The notes under the pieces: model-generated
Database searches by the model: none
Told to the model about the DNA's origin: nothing
What the model saw: the letters and a program-made list of their open reading frames with translations, nothing else
Made by a program: the position numbers and the translations under genes
Source of the DNA: Candidatus Altimarinota bacterium
GTDB lineage: Bacteria > Patescibacteriota > Gracilibacteria > UM-FILTER-43-11
NCBI GenBank assembly: GCA_028281045.1
Contig: JANQKP010000003.1
Span: 62,001 to 126,000, forward strand
Length of the DNA: 64,000 nt
Reading direction: 5' to 3'
Shown here: positions 44,401 through 50,833 of the stretch, piece after piece
How the letters are laid out: every line of letters begins with the position of its first letter
Numbering within the stretch: the first letter of the stretch is position 1

Positions 44401-44621
44401 TGTTCCACTTTAAAATCTAGCATCTGCTGCCTAGTAAAAGCCCCCTTAACCTCGTCTACATAGCCCATGAGCTGCTTAATTCTCTCTTTTTTTTGTTCAA
44501 AGGCAGAGCCTACTTTTTCAGCTAATTTACCCAAATCCTCCCTTGTTGAATCATCGGGATTTTGAGCCCTTTCTTTTGCAGATATTTCACCTAGAATTTT
44601 ACGCACTTCTGCGTCTGCCAT
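38487..44621 (-). CDS. Giant 2044-residue cytoplasmic protein of unknown function
   Basis: No family recognised and no signal peptide or membrane helix, so unlike most giant bacterial proteins it is probably not an adhesin. Residues 1-1450 are predicted almost wholly helical. They contain loosely repeated units of roughly 35-50 residues of the type 'helix, Gly/Leu turn, (K)xxDxxxxF/L, helix' (for example EGHIKKTEEIDDFITLYESL and YGLIKNADDLVRFKPLLELE), suggesting an alpha-solenoid scaffold. A coiled coil follows at about 1480-1560 (RREEELRAEVERQKAEAKKV). The last 400 residues are a mixed alpha/beta domain with YGIYDSRIDMS and QPVGTNRIGIYHKP. It fills 6.1 kb, uses a recurrent composite promoter and ends in TAA. 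Confidence 0.7.
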   Translation of the reverse strand: MADAEVRKILGEISAKERAQNPDDSTREDLGKLAEKVGSAFEQKKERIKQLMGYVDEVKGAFTRQQMLDFKVEQHLKEFKWLTKKLAIDNKAPLSEAVVKDLVRRISDWKLEGGVLDFALSEKIERQIVDSIKKASWSDPETESLYIFLHNPKNRIEFLKKVHAHNNKNYFFNGNIPEVFHEALGSLNSFEYAQGFFYLYRDGFIHETAESASDWAEVMNNMHTERMFMWTMNDLTKLTKDPKELLKMMDIYKEMADDWRVHQVAVSLIQSGFVRSVDQLIRIKPIVVNAKSTYASEIINNYEFISLSNVDTWAEILTSIQNDGQGTALLAAMRKLRLRDTEPVKKWLDVLQIIQNEGQGLIVKLLINEGHIKKTEEIDDFITLYESLHGEAGYRFIRYLFDDEIEAKRPTDETWGDWLKVVEHVKEIGGYEAISFLMYMKVAETPEELIKWAPMIGGIKRAENVTLFERLIEEKIITGPEKAEGLSEVLNLDHSRIENFVNYGLIKNADDLVRFKPLLELEGENVYSIMSALVPEEGATPIYEFIAMTNFRSEEDLFAMLPLFEYGKQFKSFEPVKDLLNSMSHMYWALDSKREYKAYRENPQLDIAGLTGMLNLEKYPALKHLAESDKGLFTQYMDEIKDDFLNPETQEMIVNIIHALGPHSLEFFRNDYKKFREDLHNPKLGPALLVCAKDRKDNFPKFLEETYPNFREDLLDERLNADLLALLKSTENVWGLMNFYDRFKKFFHKDEMRPHIVALSKASGGKGWKLVIESFKEGGSAYKYVTDPDTLPAIPKIIAPVADVSDKINMQPRILTSMPKYVLKNLDDPDFVSDAVRLHKLIGSNTNGLEPSTASDFWINHEDVLSKAKIRKDLIQMLENAGESALDIMGLPSGYYDRGYAALMKRKEFKDHLKDKKIRQDIIEMSGHLGVQTMSSIALLVSRNVFSIEPGKYKDFSFLEHFEEGGSRQEFMKLVKHLGKDTTTFLETFFFYDEVQQAFKEKGFEGLQKYIADYQKLVKATGRHSGRLLDAGIERGDQDSWTAAFDEFYLARGVSALEGYYTDVADMLGEDYDGSVFWNFQNYLQPMLERPDFREKMLQISKAFGDGDGFMNLVALDKEKVFAIENPETLQDYLTLIKTNKKAAVGFIDHAYDLFKQNDLIDFSDEANVSLVLSTYKKVTDSMRGINISKLLEQSFEASKFLDMHMLEYMQMIHDFQEGENKDIVDKLNAFYADGETDIALLKTTFEVLYLLGNDELQRFGAGFDVEPILKHYQNENVEIKVLVARPMIKYMQSETQKIVDALKLTSEDVANFLAMERKTPKVKLSNYFYIVQGYTMLGEEDKIGDVLKDVDFTKVMKEKMSVEVFGLLEVIEAPIEIWEAVIESFPLDIDNLSVTEGVRKKLLEISVEKANQIVEYKAKEFVEDPITSANLQRKVNFAKNWANPEEQGISSGLDDRFVMDIYRHAAAVMKNKVKAFVLENPVKGIATWELFDEDTLKEIELVQLVMKEDIRRREEELRAEVERQKAEAKKVEEEKLARQLSEQERQQEIARKNLRFLRNWALEGQDSSNISGRIRSNEDFQRRVTLFRGFKAEGLESQMGLIRDQVANFVLRSLETNKDFLSAKFAWKKEQKEVRFILSKMGIEHIESADNLQAWIKKGLTRVWTDPAYVARKAKLKLGLDSREVNYDIPYSAIEGMKLRDYSGREEQLSINQDIENDQMHPSAKLYTISRKNRIEAVVLMVDPSKGGAFDFEVQVGATTEGNKGNLTELLQKKHGNNLMMDTVGAMVHGAGMPISMIFEDGEPKNKKTTMEGQRDGLVVFNTESGQMAIINKNEILYSDMNKVMNLARFERSLLKEMVDLEAELMKLADVEELSKEALDAIKTSDPKLVQRYRKVTLLNEAFSDWKSGKPLNYASQETYLDQELFWKMAEFSNLSGFIESLYVEGGESQVKAEGGRAHKRLLLEFSDGSYGIYDSRIDMSDREASLKIEDLVLDGKVPIKAVNLDTGMADDTRVYNKVGKGFQMGHTSQPVGTNRIGIYHKP

Positions 44622-44645
44622 TTTTGGTATTTATATAATCTATTA

Positions 44646-44680
44646 ATTATACCAAAAAAAGCCCTAAATTTCAAGGGTTT
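44646..44680 (-). promoter_or_regulatory. Composite terminator/promoter before the giant gene
   Basis: TTGAAA (44669-44674), 17-base spacer ending GGGCTTTTTTTGG, TATAAT (44646-44651). The -35 lies between CCCT and AGGG, which form a hairpin followed by C and seven T: a possible terminator for the DUF212 gene upstream. Confidence 0.7.
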
Positions 44681-44681
44681 A

Positions 44682-44697
44682 TGGCTAAAGAAAGCCA
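44682..44697. repeat. Palindrome variant TGGCTAAAGAAAGCCA
   Basis: Same outer arms as the dispersed palindrome (TGGCT...AGCCA), placed four bases after the DUF212 stop codon. Confidence 0.5.
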
Positions 44698-44701
44698 AGA
44701 A

Positions 44702-45106
44702 CTAGATAATTAAAAGAATGGCTGAAATAACGGCTCCAAAAGTAGCTCCCACAAGCACTTCCCAGTGGTTGTGCCCTAGAGATTCTTCTAGCTGGGCCTT
44801 GGGGTTTAATCTATTAATTTCTTTGGCATGAAACCCCACTTCGTAACGTAAAAAGATAGCGTCATACATCACAATAAGGGCAAACATCGCTGCAATAGTG
44901 AATTCTATACTCTCTATTCCACGATGAAAGGCTACTACTACCACAAGTGAAGAAACCGCAGCACTATGCCCAGAAGGCATTCCCCCAGTGCGTACAAAAC
45001 GCACTCTTTTGCGGTGCAAAAGCATGTCTATACTTGCCTTTGTGGCTTCGGCCAAAAGCGTAACAATAAAAGGAATGATGATGGGATATTGCTGCAAGTA
45101 ATTCAT
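44702..45106 (-). CDS. DUF212 (YuiD-like) membrane protein
   Basis: 134 residues with about four membrane helices. The motifs GGMPSGHSAAVSSL and ESLGHNHWEVLVGATFGA are the signature of DUF212, a family related to acid phosphatases and vanadium haloperoxidases (PAP2-like), including Bacillus YuiD. Only part of the PAP2 catalytic triad is evident, so a phosphatase role on lipid substrates is only possible. Single gene upstream of the giant gene. Confidence 0.85.
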   Translation of the reverse strand: MNYLQQYPIIIPFIVTLLAEATKASIDMLLHRKRVRFVRTGGMPSGHSAAVSSLVVVVAFHRGIESIEFTIAAMFALIVMYDAIFLRYEVGFHAKEINRLNPKAQLEESLGHNHWEVLVGATFGAVISAILLII

Positions 45107-45167
45107 AGAGAAATTAAACCTTAATTTTATTGTAAGGATTTGCTACACTAGATGCAAATAAAGAAAA

Positions 45168-45746
45168 ATGAATCTACTTAAAAAATCATTAGCGGTATTA
45201 CTCATTGCGTTTTCTACCACGCTTCTTTCTGGATGTGGAGGTACTGACGAGGGGGAAACCACAGAAGCAAGCACTTCTAACCTAAAGACTTACGAAGGTG
45301 GTGAATTTACTATAGATATAGATCCAAGTTGGAAAATCATCACGCAAAGTGAATTTTTTGCGGATGTTCCTAAAGAAACACTTGTGGCATTCACAACGCC
45401 AGAAGCTTACGATGGCTTCTTTATTAACGTAAATGTGGTTAAAGAAGACCTTAAACAAAATATTGCTGCCATAGATTATGCGAGAGCGAATATTAATTTA
45501 GCTTCGCAAAACCTTACGGATTACACCAAGGTGCAAGAAGCAAAAGTAAATGTAGGCACCCAAGAAAGCCTTATTCATATTTTCACGGCTCGTTTAAATC
45601 CAAGTGAAAAGCTCATTCGCTTTATTCAGCTGTACGGAACACGTGACAACTACGGTTACATTGTGACTGGTGGAATGCTTCAAGATACCCCGCAATCTCT
45701 TAGAGATTTAGTGGGAAATACCGTAACCAGTTTCAAGTTAAGATAG
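45168..45746 (+). CDS. Lipoprotein with PsbP/DUF1795-like domain
   Basis: 192 residues. Lipoprotein signal peptide with lipobox LSGC (MNLLKKSLAVLLIAFSTTLL, then SGCGG); a Thr/Glu/Ser-rich linker follows. The remaining beta-rich domain (TYEGGEFTIDIDPSWKIITQ ... VAFTTPEAYDGFFINVNVV ... YGYIVTGGMLQDT) fits the PsbP/DUF1795 fold, similar to two segments of the lipoprotein at 11930. Surface location likely; function unknown. A strong terminator follows. Confidence 0.7.
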   Translation: MNLLKKSLAVLLIAFSTTLLSGCGGTDEGETTEASTSNLKTYEGGEFTIDIDPSWKIITQSEFFADVPKETLVAFTTPEAYDGFFINVNVVKEDLKQNIAAIDYARANINLASQNLTDYTKVQEAKVNVGTQESLIHIFTARLNPSEKLIRFIQLYGTRDNYGYIVTGGMLQDTPQSLRDLVGNTVTSFKLR

Positions 45747-45756
45747 TCATGATGAA

Positions 45757-45790
45757 AACCACCCGACGCAAAGCGTCAGGTGGTCTTTTT
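45757..45790 (+). terminator. Terminator of the 45168 lipoprotein gene
   Basis: ACCACC-C-GACGC-AAA-GCGTC-A-GGTGGT then CTTTTTG; eleven pairs with one internal mismatch. Confidence 0.9.
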
Positions 45791-45835
45791 GACGAGAACT
45801 CAAGCCAGTTCGGGAGAACGGCGAATTCATCGAGG

Positions 45836-46543
45836 TTACTTGCGTTTTTTTTGACCTAGGTATCCAGCACCATATTTGTAAGCGTCTTCGTAATCGATAT
45901 GTTCCACTTCCCAAACTACTTTGGTATAAACAGCTTTTCTAAGCAGCATGGTTTTTGGCGCAGAATCTGGGCCTTTACCTTTGTAGCTCACAGCAACTAT
46001 TTGAGCTGGCGCCTCTTTGAAGTGCTCAAAGATGAAAGAGAGAGCAACGGTCCAATCAGCCAACTCGTAGTCAACATGGTCCATCTCCTTAAACAATGTT
46101 TCTGGAGTAGGGCTATCGGGATAAAAAACCTTCAATTCCACTCGCTCGGCAAATTCACAATTATCTGGAGCAACTGGAGGACGAATAATAAAATGGTCGT
46201 TCACGTAGCCTCTTTCGACCCAAGCAAGCGCCTCTTCAAAATCGCACTTACGAAAAACCCTGTAAGTTTGATCCTCACTATAGGAGGTAGCAGATTTTTC
46301 ATAGTGTTCCCAAGTGGCCACATGATCCCGATAAGTAAGAGCTCTTGCTGCACTTTTTAGCCGGGAGCATACCAGCCCAAGTTGGTCTTTTGTCTTATGT
46401 GAGTCTTCCGACAAAAGGCAATACTCAGATATCTCATTTACTGAGCTGGTTTCGAGTGACGGCCTAGTTTGTTTACCTTCGCCTGTACATGCCGCCATGT
46501 ACAGAAAAAGGGCTAAAGATAGCATGCGTTTAATTAATCGCAT
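45836..46543 (-). CDS. Putative lipoprotein with unusually strong ribosome binding site
   Basis: 235 residues, not recognised. Signal peptide MRLIKRMLSLALFLYMAAC with a probable lipobox MAAC (Cys19; Met at -3 is unusual). The body is charged, with several Cys (SEYCLL, GLVCSRL, FRKCDFEEAL, PDNCEFAERV) that could form disulfides. The ATG is preceded by a full AAGGAGGTG, one of only two such strong sites before a first gene in this window, and composition looks somewhat more GC-rich than neighbours. Both hint at import. The promoter overlaps a long inverted repeat at 46579-46625. Confidence 0.6.
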   Translation of the reverse strand: MRLIKRMLSLALFLYMAACTGEGKQTRPSLETSSVNEISEYCLLSEDSHKTKDQLGLVCSRLKSAARALTYRDHVATWEHYEKSATSYSEDQTYRVFRKCDFEEALAWVERGYVNDHFIIRPPVAPDNCEFAERVELKVFYPDSPTPETLFKEMDHVDYELADWTVALSFIFEHFKEAPAQIVAVSYKGKGPDSAPKTMLLRKAVYTKVVWEVEHIDYEDAYKYGAGYLGQKKRK

Positions 46544-46578
46544 GACTTCACCTCCTTAAATTAGGTTGATCATTGTTG

Positions 46579-46625
46579 TTAGTTATAGCTTACTAAAAGC
46601 ATTACTTTCAAAAAGCTATAACTAA
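46579..46625. promoter_or_regulatory. 13-bp inverted repeat overlapping the lipoprotein promoter
   Basis: TTAGTTATAGCTT (46579-46591) and its exact complement (46613-46625) flank 21 bases. On the minus strand TTGAAA in the loop and TATAAC in the distal arm are 18 bases apart, making a usable promoter that would be masked or shaped by a protein bound to the repeat. The remaining sequence to 46735 shows no gene. Confidence 0.5.
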
Positions 46626-46735
46626 TTTATTGCAAGTAACTGTAAAAGATCTCAGTCAGTCTAAGGACACATTATTCATGATCATCAGAACTGAAAGGCA
46701 GATTAAAATACTATATAATTTATTTTATGTCAAAC

Positions 46736-47302
46736 TTAACCTGTAATAATAGCGTAGCCAATACTGGCTAGGTACGTGGTTATGGTCATAAGTGCTAAGT
46801 TTCCCAAGAAAAGGGGTGGAAGCACTTTTTTGTATGGACAGCCAATGAGCCCGGTAGAAATAGTAAGCACATTATTGGGAAAAGGGGTGAAGCCTATATA
46901 AATAAAAATCGTAATGGGCAAAAACCAATCTGGAGATCTTTTGATCCAAGCCATTAAATGATCTAATTGTTTTTGCATGCCTGCTGTAGCGAGATTAGAA
47001 CCGCGTACCCCGAAGAAGTGAAAGAGAATGTTAGCGAGTGTCATGCCAAGCGCAGCAGCAAGGCCAAGTAAAAAAGGGTTAAGCCCTGCAGCAGCTAAGC
47101 TGATGAGGGTTGGAAAAATGGAGATGAACGTAATGGTGGCAAGCCCCCCAAGTAGCGCCACTAAAAAGGTGGCTAAAAAGCCATTTGTTACCCCTATAAT
47201 TTCAATCACGCTTTCAGGTGAATGCGTGACTAAAAAGAGCGTCCATAAGACAATTAAGGTAATGACCACTCCATCTAAGAAATATCCCCACTTTTTTAGC
47301 AT
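46736..47302 (-). CDS. VTT-domain (DedA/SNARE-associated-like) membrane protein
   Basis: 188 residues, about five membrane helices. The region YIGFTPFPNNVLTISTGLIG matches the VTT/DedA signature with its re-entrant loop (F.P.pNn...s.G), and GMTLANILFHFFGVRG fits the first re-entrant half. DedA/VTT proteins act in lipid scrambling or undecaprenyl-phosphate recycling; a comparable role is plausible here. The gene lies upstream of tRNA-Cys on the other strand and has an extended -10 (TGGTATAAT at about 47328). Confidence 0.72.
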   Translation of the reverse strand: MLKKWGYFLDGVVITLIVLWTLFLVTHSPESVIEIIGVTNGFLATFLVALLGGLATITFISIFPTLISLAAAGLNPFLLGLAAALGMTLANILFHFFGVRGSNLATAGMQKQLDHLMAWIKRSPDWFLPITIFIYIGFTPFPNNVLTISTGLIGCPYKKVLPPLFLGNLALMTITTYLASIGYAIITG

Positions 47303-47390
47303 ATGTTTTTGGTTTTAAGGCAAGCCTATTATACCAAAGGTATTTGCTTTTAGGGGCATAGAGTGATAAAACTAAATACGCTAAATACAA

Positions 47391-47468
47391 GGTACCGTGG
47401 TGAAGTTGGTCTAACACTGGGCTCTGCAAAAGCTCCATTCGCGGGTTCGAATCCCGCCGGTACCTCCA
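47391..47468 (+). tRNA. tRNA-Cys (GCA)
   Basis: Cloverleaf visible: acceptor GGTACCG/CGGTACC, anticodon stem GGGCT/AGCTC with loop CTGCAAA (anticodon GCA), T arm GCGGG-TTCGAAT-CCCGC, discriminator U typical for Cys, and an encoded CCA at 47466-47468. Confidence 0.95.
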
Positions 47469-47478
47469 TTTAAATGTG

Positions 47479-47943
47479 TTAGCCTAAATCGCTGTCTCCA
47501 CTAAGCCATCCTCGCTTAAGAGGAAGACCGTCCATTCCTGAACCAGGCAACATGGGTGGCAATGTATTAGCCACCATATCAATAAATAGATCTTCTCCAA
47601 ACTGATAGGTCGTTTCCCAGACTTTAGGTTGAGGATATAGTACCCTTCTCAGCTGATGACGACTAAGGTCTGCTAGCATGTCATTTTCTAGTTGTTTGGC
47701 ATTAGCAATAAATCTCTGGAGCTCACTTTCAAAATCCTCACTAAACACTCCCGCCAAATTATAACTAGTTATAATTTGGGATACTTCAGCAATTAGAAAG
47801 TTTAAAACAGCTCTTTGATCAGCCAAGCTTGATACGCCCTTGCCCATCATCAGATTTTTTAACCTTTTATGTGCATCAATTAGGCTATTTAATGATGCAG
47901 TTTTCTCACCACTTTCAATGGATGCTGCTGGATTTTCAGTCAT
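47479..47943 (-). CDS. Hypothetical protein
   Basis: 154 residues, no family recognised; soluble and helical, with a Pro/Gly-rich C-terminal tail (LPPMLPGSGMDGLPLKRGWL). Its stop is eleven bases from the tRNA-Cys end on the opposite strand. Composition and codon use look like the neighbouring genes. Confidence 0.5.
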   Translation of the reverse strand: MTENPAASIESGEKTASLNSLIDAHKRLKNLMMGKGVSSLADQRAVLNFLIAEVSQIITSYNLAGVFSEDFESELQRFIANAKQLENDMLADLSRHQLRRVLYPQPKVWETTYQFGEDLFIDMVANTLPPMLPGSGMDGLPLKRGWLSGDSDLG

Positions 47944-48003
47944 TCTGACCAGAGTTAATTATATGGCTTCAAATTTTATCATATCCCAGTACAAACTGAC
48001 AAT

Positions 48004-48032
48004 TTGAAGTACCTGAATTATTTATGTATATT
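48004..48032 (+). promoter_or_regulatory. Promoter of the 48061 gene
   Basis: TTGAAG (48004-48009), 17-base spacer, TATATT (48027-48032). Confidence 0.5.
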
Positions 48033-48060
48033 AAAATAGCTTTATTTTTAAACATATAAA

Positions 48061-48525
48061 ATGAAAAAAGATCAACAAAAGCTTATTGGAATCATTGCCG
48101 CTATTCTAATTGTTCTTGGAATTGGATACGTAGCCTTTGAAGGTGCGGAAGAAATCCAAGAAGAAGTTATGGAAGAAGCGATGGAAGAAAAAGAAGAGGC
48201 TGCTGCAGCAACCACTTCTGCTCCACGCTACGCAGGTTGTACTCCAACCCTTTCTGCAGAAAAATCTGCTAAACCAAGAGGAATTCTTCTTAAATGGAGT
48301 ACTTGTGAAGATGCAGACTTTGAAGTGTATCAGCTAGTACGCTCAAATACGCACAGCAATCCAAGTTATCCGGCAGACAACACAGTTCACTCTTCTGGGA
48401 ATAAGAATGCAGCGAACTACACCGATACTGGTCTAGTACCTGCTACCACTTACCACTACCGTATATGTGCTGTTAAGCAACAAGCTGAAACACGCTGCTC
48501 TGGTGTAGCCTCAGCAACCTTCTAA
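48061..48525 (+). CDS. Membrane-anchored fibronectin type III-like protein
   Basis: 154 residues. N-terminal membrane anchor (LIGIIAAILIVLGIGYVAF), then an acidic Glu/Ala linker (VMEEAMEEKEEAAAATT). One beta-sandwich domain follows with the hallmarks of fibronectin type III: LKWSTCEDADFEVYQLVRS, NYTDTGLVPATTYHYRICAV and a final strand. Three or four Cys may form disulfides outside the cell. Likely a surface or binding protein; ligand unknown. It ends in a perfect terminator. Confidence 0.75.
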   Translation: MKKDQQKLIGIIAAILIVLGIGYVAFEGAEEIQEEVMEEAMEEKEEAAAATTSAPRYAGCTPTLSAEKSAKPRGILLKWSTCEDADFEVYQLVRSNTHSNPSYPADNTVHSSGNKNAANYTDTGLVPATTYHYRICAVKQQAETRCSGVASATF

Positions 48526-48535
48526 GTTAAAAACT

Positions 48536-48561
48536 AAAGAGCCCTTCGGGGCTCTTTTTTT
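48536..48561 (+). terminator. Terminator of the 48061 gene
   Basis: AAAGAGCCC-TTCG-GGGCTCTTT with a stable UUCG loop and a run of T; its T tract reaches the end of convergent mazF. Confidence 0.93.
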
Positions 48562-48895
48562 ATTTGATCAAAGCCTCTAATTTAGCCTGCACTTCAAAAA
48601 AGGCTTTTTTTGGTATTTTTTCAATAAATTTTACCCCTCTTTCTTGCCAATCAATGCTTCTAACATGGTCTGATAAAATCACACCTTTTGTTTTCATACC
48701 CTCTTCCAGAAATACTTCAAAAGGATAGCCTTTCATTTGACTAGTAATGGGACAAAAAAGAGCTAAGCCTGTTTCATTATAAAGCTCAGGAGAAATAACT
48801 AATGCAGGTCTTTTACCTGCCTGCTCTCGCCCACGCTGTGGGTTAAAGTTTAAATGCACAATATCCCCCTGTTTTGGCACATATTTTTTTACCAT
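48560..48895 (-). CDS. mazF: MazF/PemK-type mRNA interferase toxin
   Basis: 111 residues; sequence-specific endoribonuclease of a type II toxin-antitoxin module. Seen: YVPKQGDIVHLNFNPQRGRE (active-site Arg and loop), QAGKRPALVISPELYNETGL, PITSQMKGYPFEV (Thr/Ser of the catalytic site), GVILSDHVRSIDWQERGVKF. Complete. It overlaps mazE by seven bases, so the two are translated together. Confidence 0.92.
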   Translation of the reverse strand: MVKKYVPKQGDIVHLNFNPQRGREQAGKRPALVISPELYNETGLALFCPITSQMKGYPFEVFLEEGMKTKGVILSDHVRSIDWQERGVKFIEKIPKKAFFEVQAKLEALIK

Positions 48896-49119
48896 ACCTC
48901 CTTGCCTACAGGCTCACCAAAATCTACAACATCATGTTTATTTTCAGGAGTAATCCCGGCCACTAAAGATTCTAATGTGAATTTGGGCTTTTGAAGGATG
49001 ATCTTATCGCCTTCCAATTGCATCTCTAACTCGCCTTCAACAATGCCAGCCTGCTCAGCAAAAGCTTTTGGAATACGAAGGCCAAGACTATTTCCCCATT
49101 TGGTCACAGATGTTTTCAT
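48889..49119 (-). CDS. mazE: MazE-type AbrB-fold antitoxin
   Basis: 76 residues. The N-terminal swapped-hairpin AbrB DNA-binding domain (TSVTKWGNSLGLRIPKAFAE) is followed by a flexible acidic tail that would wrap MazF. An AAGGA site lies before the ATG. The promoter carries a perfect 14-base palindrome, the expected operator for autoregulation by MazE-MazF. Confidence 0.92.
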   Translation of the reverse strand: MKTSVTKWGNSLGLRIPKAFAEQAGIVEGELEMQLEGDKIILQKPKFTLESLVAGITPENKHDVVDFGEPVGKEVW

Positions 49120-49145
49120 AAATGAATTCCTTATTTATCTCATTA

Positions 49146-49174
49146 ATTATACATTGTATATACAATTAAATCAA
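49146..49174 (-). promoter_or_regulatory. mazEF promoter with operator palindrome
   Basis: TTGATT (49169-49174), 17-base spacer, TATAAT (49146-49151). ATTGTATATACAAT (49153-49166) is a perfect palindrome within the spacer. Confidence 0.8.
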
Positions 49175-49180
49175 GAGAAA

Positions 49181-50194
49181 TTAGATGAAATTCACTTCGT
49201 ATTCTAAGTCGATATCAAATTCTGCGCTGACGCAGTTTTGAATTTCTTCAGCGAGTGCTTTTACTTCTGCTCCGGTCGCTGCACCATAATTCACAAGTAC
49301 TAGGGCCTGATCTTTGTGCACTCCTGTATTCCCATATTGTTTACCTTTAAAGCCACATTTTTCTATGAGCCAAGCGGCAGGAATCTTTTTCCCCTTCGGG
49401 GCGTCGAAGCTTGGCATATCTGGGTAATCTTCTAATAATTTTTCATAAGCCTCTTCTGAAATTACAGGGTTTTTAAAGAAAGAGCCTGCATTTCCCAGCT
49501 CCGCTGGATCTGGCAATTTGCTTTGCCTAATAGCAATCACGGCATGTGAAATATCTTGAATCGTTGGGGCTTCAATCCCTTCCATCTCAAGCATGTCTTT
49601 AATAGATCCGTAGGTATCTTTAATATTGTGCTCTTTTTCTAATTTTAGCTCTACACTCGTAATAATATATTTTCCCTTTTCAGGGCCTTTAAAAATACTG
49701 TAGCGGTATCCAAAATCGCATCCGTGTTTATCAAATTTGTGCACCTCTCCGCTTTCAATATTTAAAGCTTCTAGCTCGTGGAATACGTCTTGAAGCTCTA
49801 CGCCGTAGGCTCCAATGTTTTGAATGGGCGCTGCCCCCACCGTTCCTGGAATTAAAGAGAGGTTTTCTATTCCTCCTAGATTGTTTTCCACGGCATGCAT
49901 CACCAGGTCGTGCCACACTTCTCCAGCGCCTGCTTTTACATGCACATGCTCATCGGTTTCTTCGGTTTTTTCTATGCCTTTAATGGCATTTTTTAAAACG
50001 ATGCCATTAAAGTCTTCAGTGAGTAGCACATTAGATCCCCCACCTAGTATTAGGTACGGAATATTTTCATGCTTCGCCCATTTAATTCCTTCGCGTAGTT
50101 CGTCCACAGACGTGAACTCTCCAAAGTATTTCGCTTTAGCATCTATGCCAAAGGTGTTAAAGGCCTTCAGTGATTTATTTTCTTCAATCTGCAT
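49181..50194 (-). CDS. murB: UDP-N-acetylenolpyruvoylglucosamine reductase
   Basis: 337 residues; FAD- and NADPH-dependent second step of UDP-MurNAc synthesis for peptidoglycan. Evidence: NTFGIDAKAKYFGEFTSVDE, ILGGGSNVLLTEDFNG (FAD-binding PP-loop), GGIENLSLIPGTVGAAPIQN, GYRYSIFKG, and the catalytic region AGSFFKNPVISEE and PAAWLIEKCGFKG. It resembles the long E. coli-type MurB. Divergent from grpE. It implies the organism builds a cell wall. Confidence 0.95.
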   Translation of the reverse strand: MQIEENKSLKAFNTFGIDAKAKYFGEFTSVDELREGIKWAKHENIPYLILGGGSNVLLTEDFNGIVLKNAIKGIEKTEETDEHVHVKAGAGEVWHDLVMHAVENNLGGIENLSLIPGTVGAAPIQNIGAYGVELQDVFHELEALNIESGEVHKFDKHGCDFGYRYSIFKGPEKGKYIITSVELKLEKEHNIKDTYGSIKDMLEMEGIEAPTIQDISHAVIAIRQSKLPDPAELGNAGSFFKNPVISEEAYEKLLEDYPDMPSFDAPKGKKIPAAWLIEKCGFKGKQYGNTGVHKDQALVLVNYGAATGAEVKALAEEIQNCVSAEFDIDLEYEVNFI

Positions 50195-50203
50195 AGCAGA
50201 GGG

Positions 50204-50250
50204 ATTATAACCCTAATTTCGTTGTATTTTAAGCCATTTTTTGCTAACAT
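50204..50250. promoter_or_regulatory. Divergent murB and grpE promoters
   Basis: Plus strand: TTGTAT (50222-50227), 17-base spacer, TAACAT (50245-50250) for grpE. Minus strand: TATAAT (50204-50209) for murB with a weak -35. The grpE promoter excludes an in-frame TTG start at 50241. Confidence 0.6.
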
Positions 50251-50273
50251 TTCTGGGCTTTAAAAAAATATCC

Positions 50274-50831
50274 ATGCAAGACGAAAACAATCCACAAGAC
50301 GAAACGGTAAATTCTGAAGAAGATCTAATGCAAAAGATTCAGGATGCTCAGGCAGATGACGCCGCCCAAAACGCTGCTGATGACGCTCAGATTCAAGGTG
50401 AAGATGAGGTCGCTGAACTGAAAAATCAGCTGGCTCGTGCTATGGCAGATCTTCAGAACTACAAACGTAGAAGTGAAGAGGAAAAAGCTGCCTTTGTGAA
50501 ATATGCAAACGCTGAGATGCTTAAGAATTTACTACCTATTTTAGATCATCTGAATCTTTCTGCTCTGCATTTACCAGAGGAAATGAAAGAAAATGAATGG
50601 GCTAAGGGGGTCCTGCAGATCAATGCAGATCTTCTTAAGATTCTAGAGGCTATGGGTGTTAAAAAACTAGAAACTGTGGGGCAAAAGTTAGACCCTAATT
50701 TTCACGAAGCCGTGATGCAAGGACCTGGAGAAAAAGACGTGATTATTGAGGAATTTGAACCAGGTTATGCCCTAAACGATACTGTAGTAAAACCAGCGAA
50801 AGTTAAGGTAGGAAACGGAGAAACAGAATAG
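50274..50831 (+). CDS. grpE: Nucleotide exchange factor GrpE
   Basis: 185 residues from ATG 50274. GrpE releases ADP from DnaK. An acidic disordered N-terminus (about 1-45) is followed by the long coiled-coil helix (ELKNQLARAMADLQNYKRRS) and the helical/beta wing ending KKLETVGQKLDPNFHEAVMQ and VVKPAKVKVG. Normal length. dnaK follows after 65 bases with its own CIRCE-controlled promoter that begins at the grpE stop codon; no CIRCE is visible before grpE itself. dnaJ and hrcA are not in the window. Confidence 0.95.
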   Translation: MQDENNPQDETVNSEEDLMQKIQDAQADDAAQNAADDAQIQGEDEVAELKNQLARAMADLQNYKRRSEEEKAAFVKYANAEMLKNLLPILDHLNLSALHLPEEMKENEWAKGVLQINADLLKILEAMGVKKLETVGQKLDPNFHEAVMQGPGEKDVIIEEFEPGYALNDTVVKPAKVKVGNGETE

Positions 50832-50833
50832 TG

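Noticed and set aside
38487-44621. Giant gene as a surface adhesin or polyketide/non-ribosomal synthetase
   Set aside because: No signal peptide, no Ig, cadherin or calcium repeats, and no carrier or adenylation motifs.
48590-48625. GGCTTTTTTTGGTATTTT on the plus strand, like the recurrent promoter
   Set aside because: It lies within the mazF coding sequence (KIPKKAFFEV), points away from any gene and has TATTTT rather than TATAAT; likely chance.
50241-50273. TTG start giving an eleven-residue longer GrpE
   Set aside because: It overlaps the grpE -10; GrpE proteins start with an acidic disordered region such as the one from ATG 50274.
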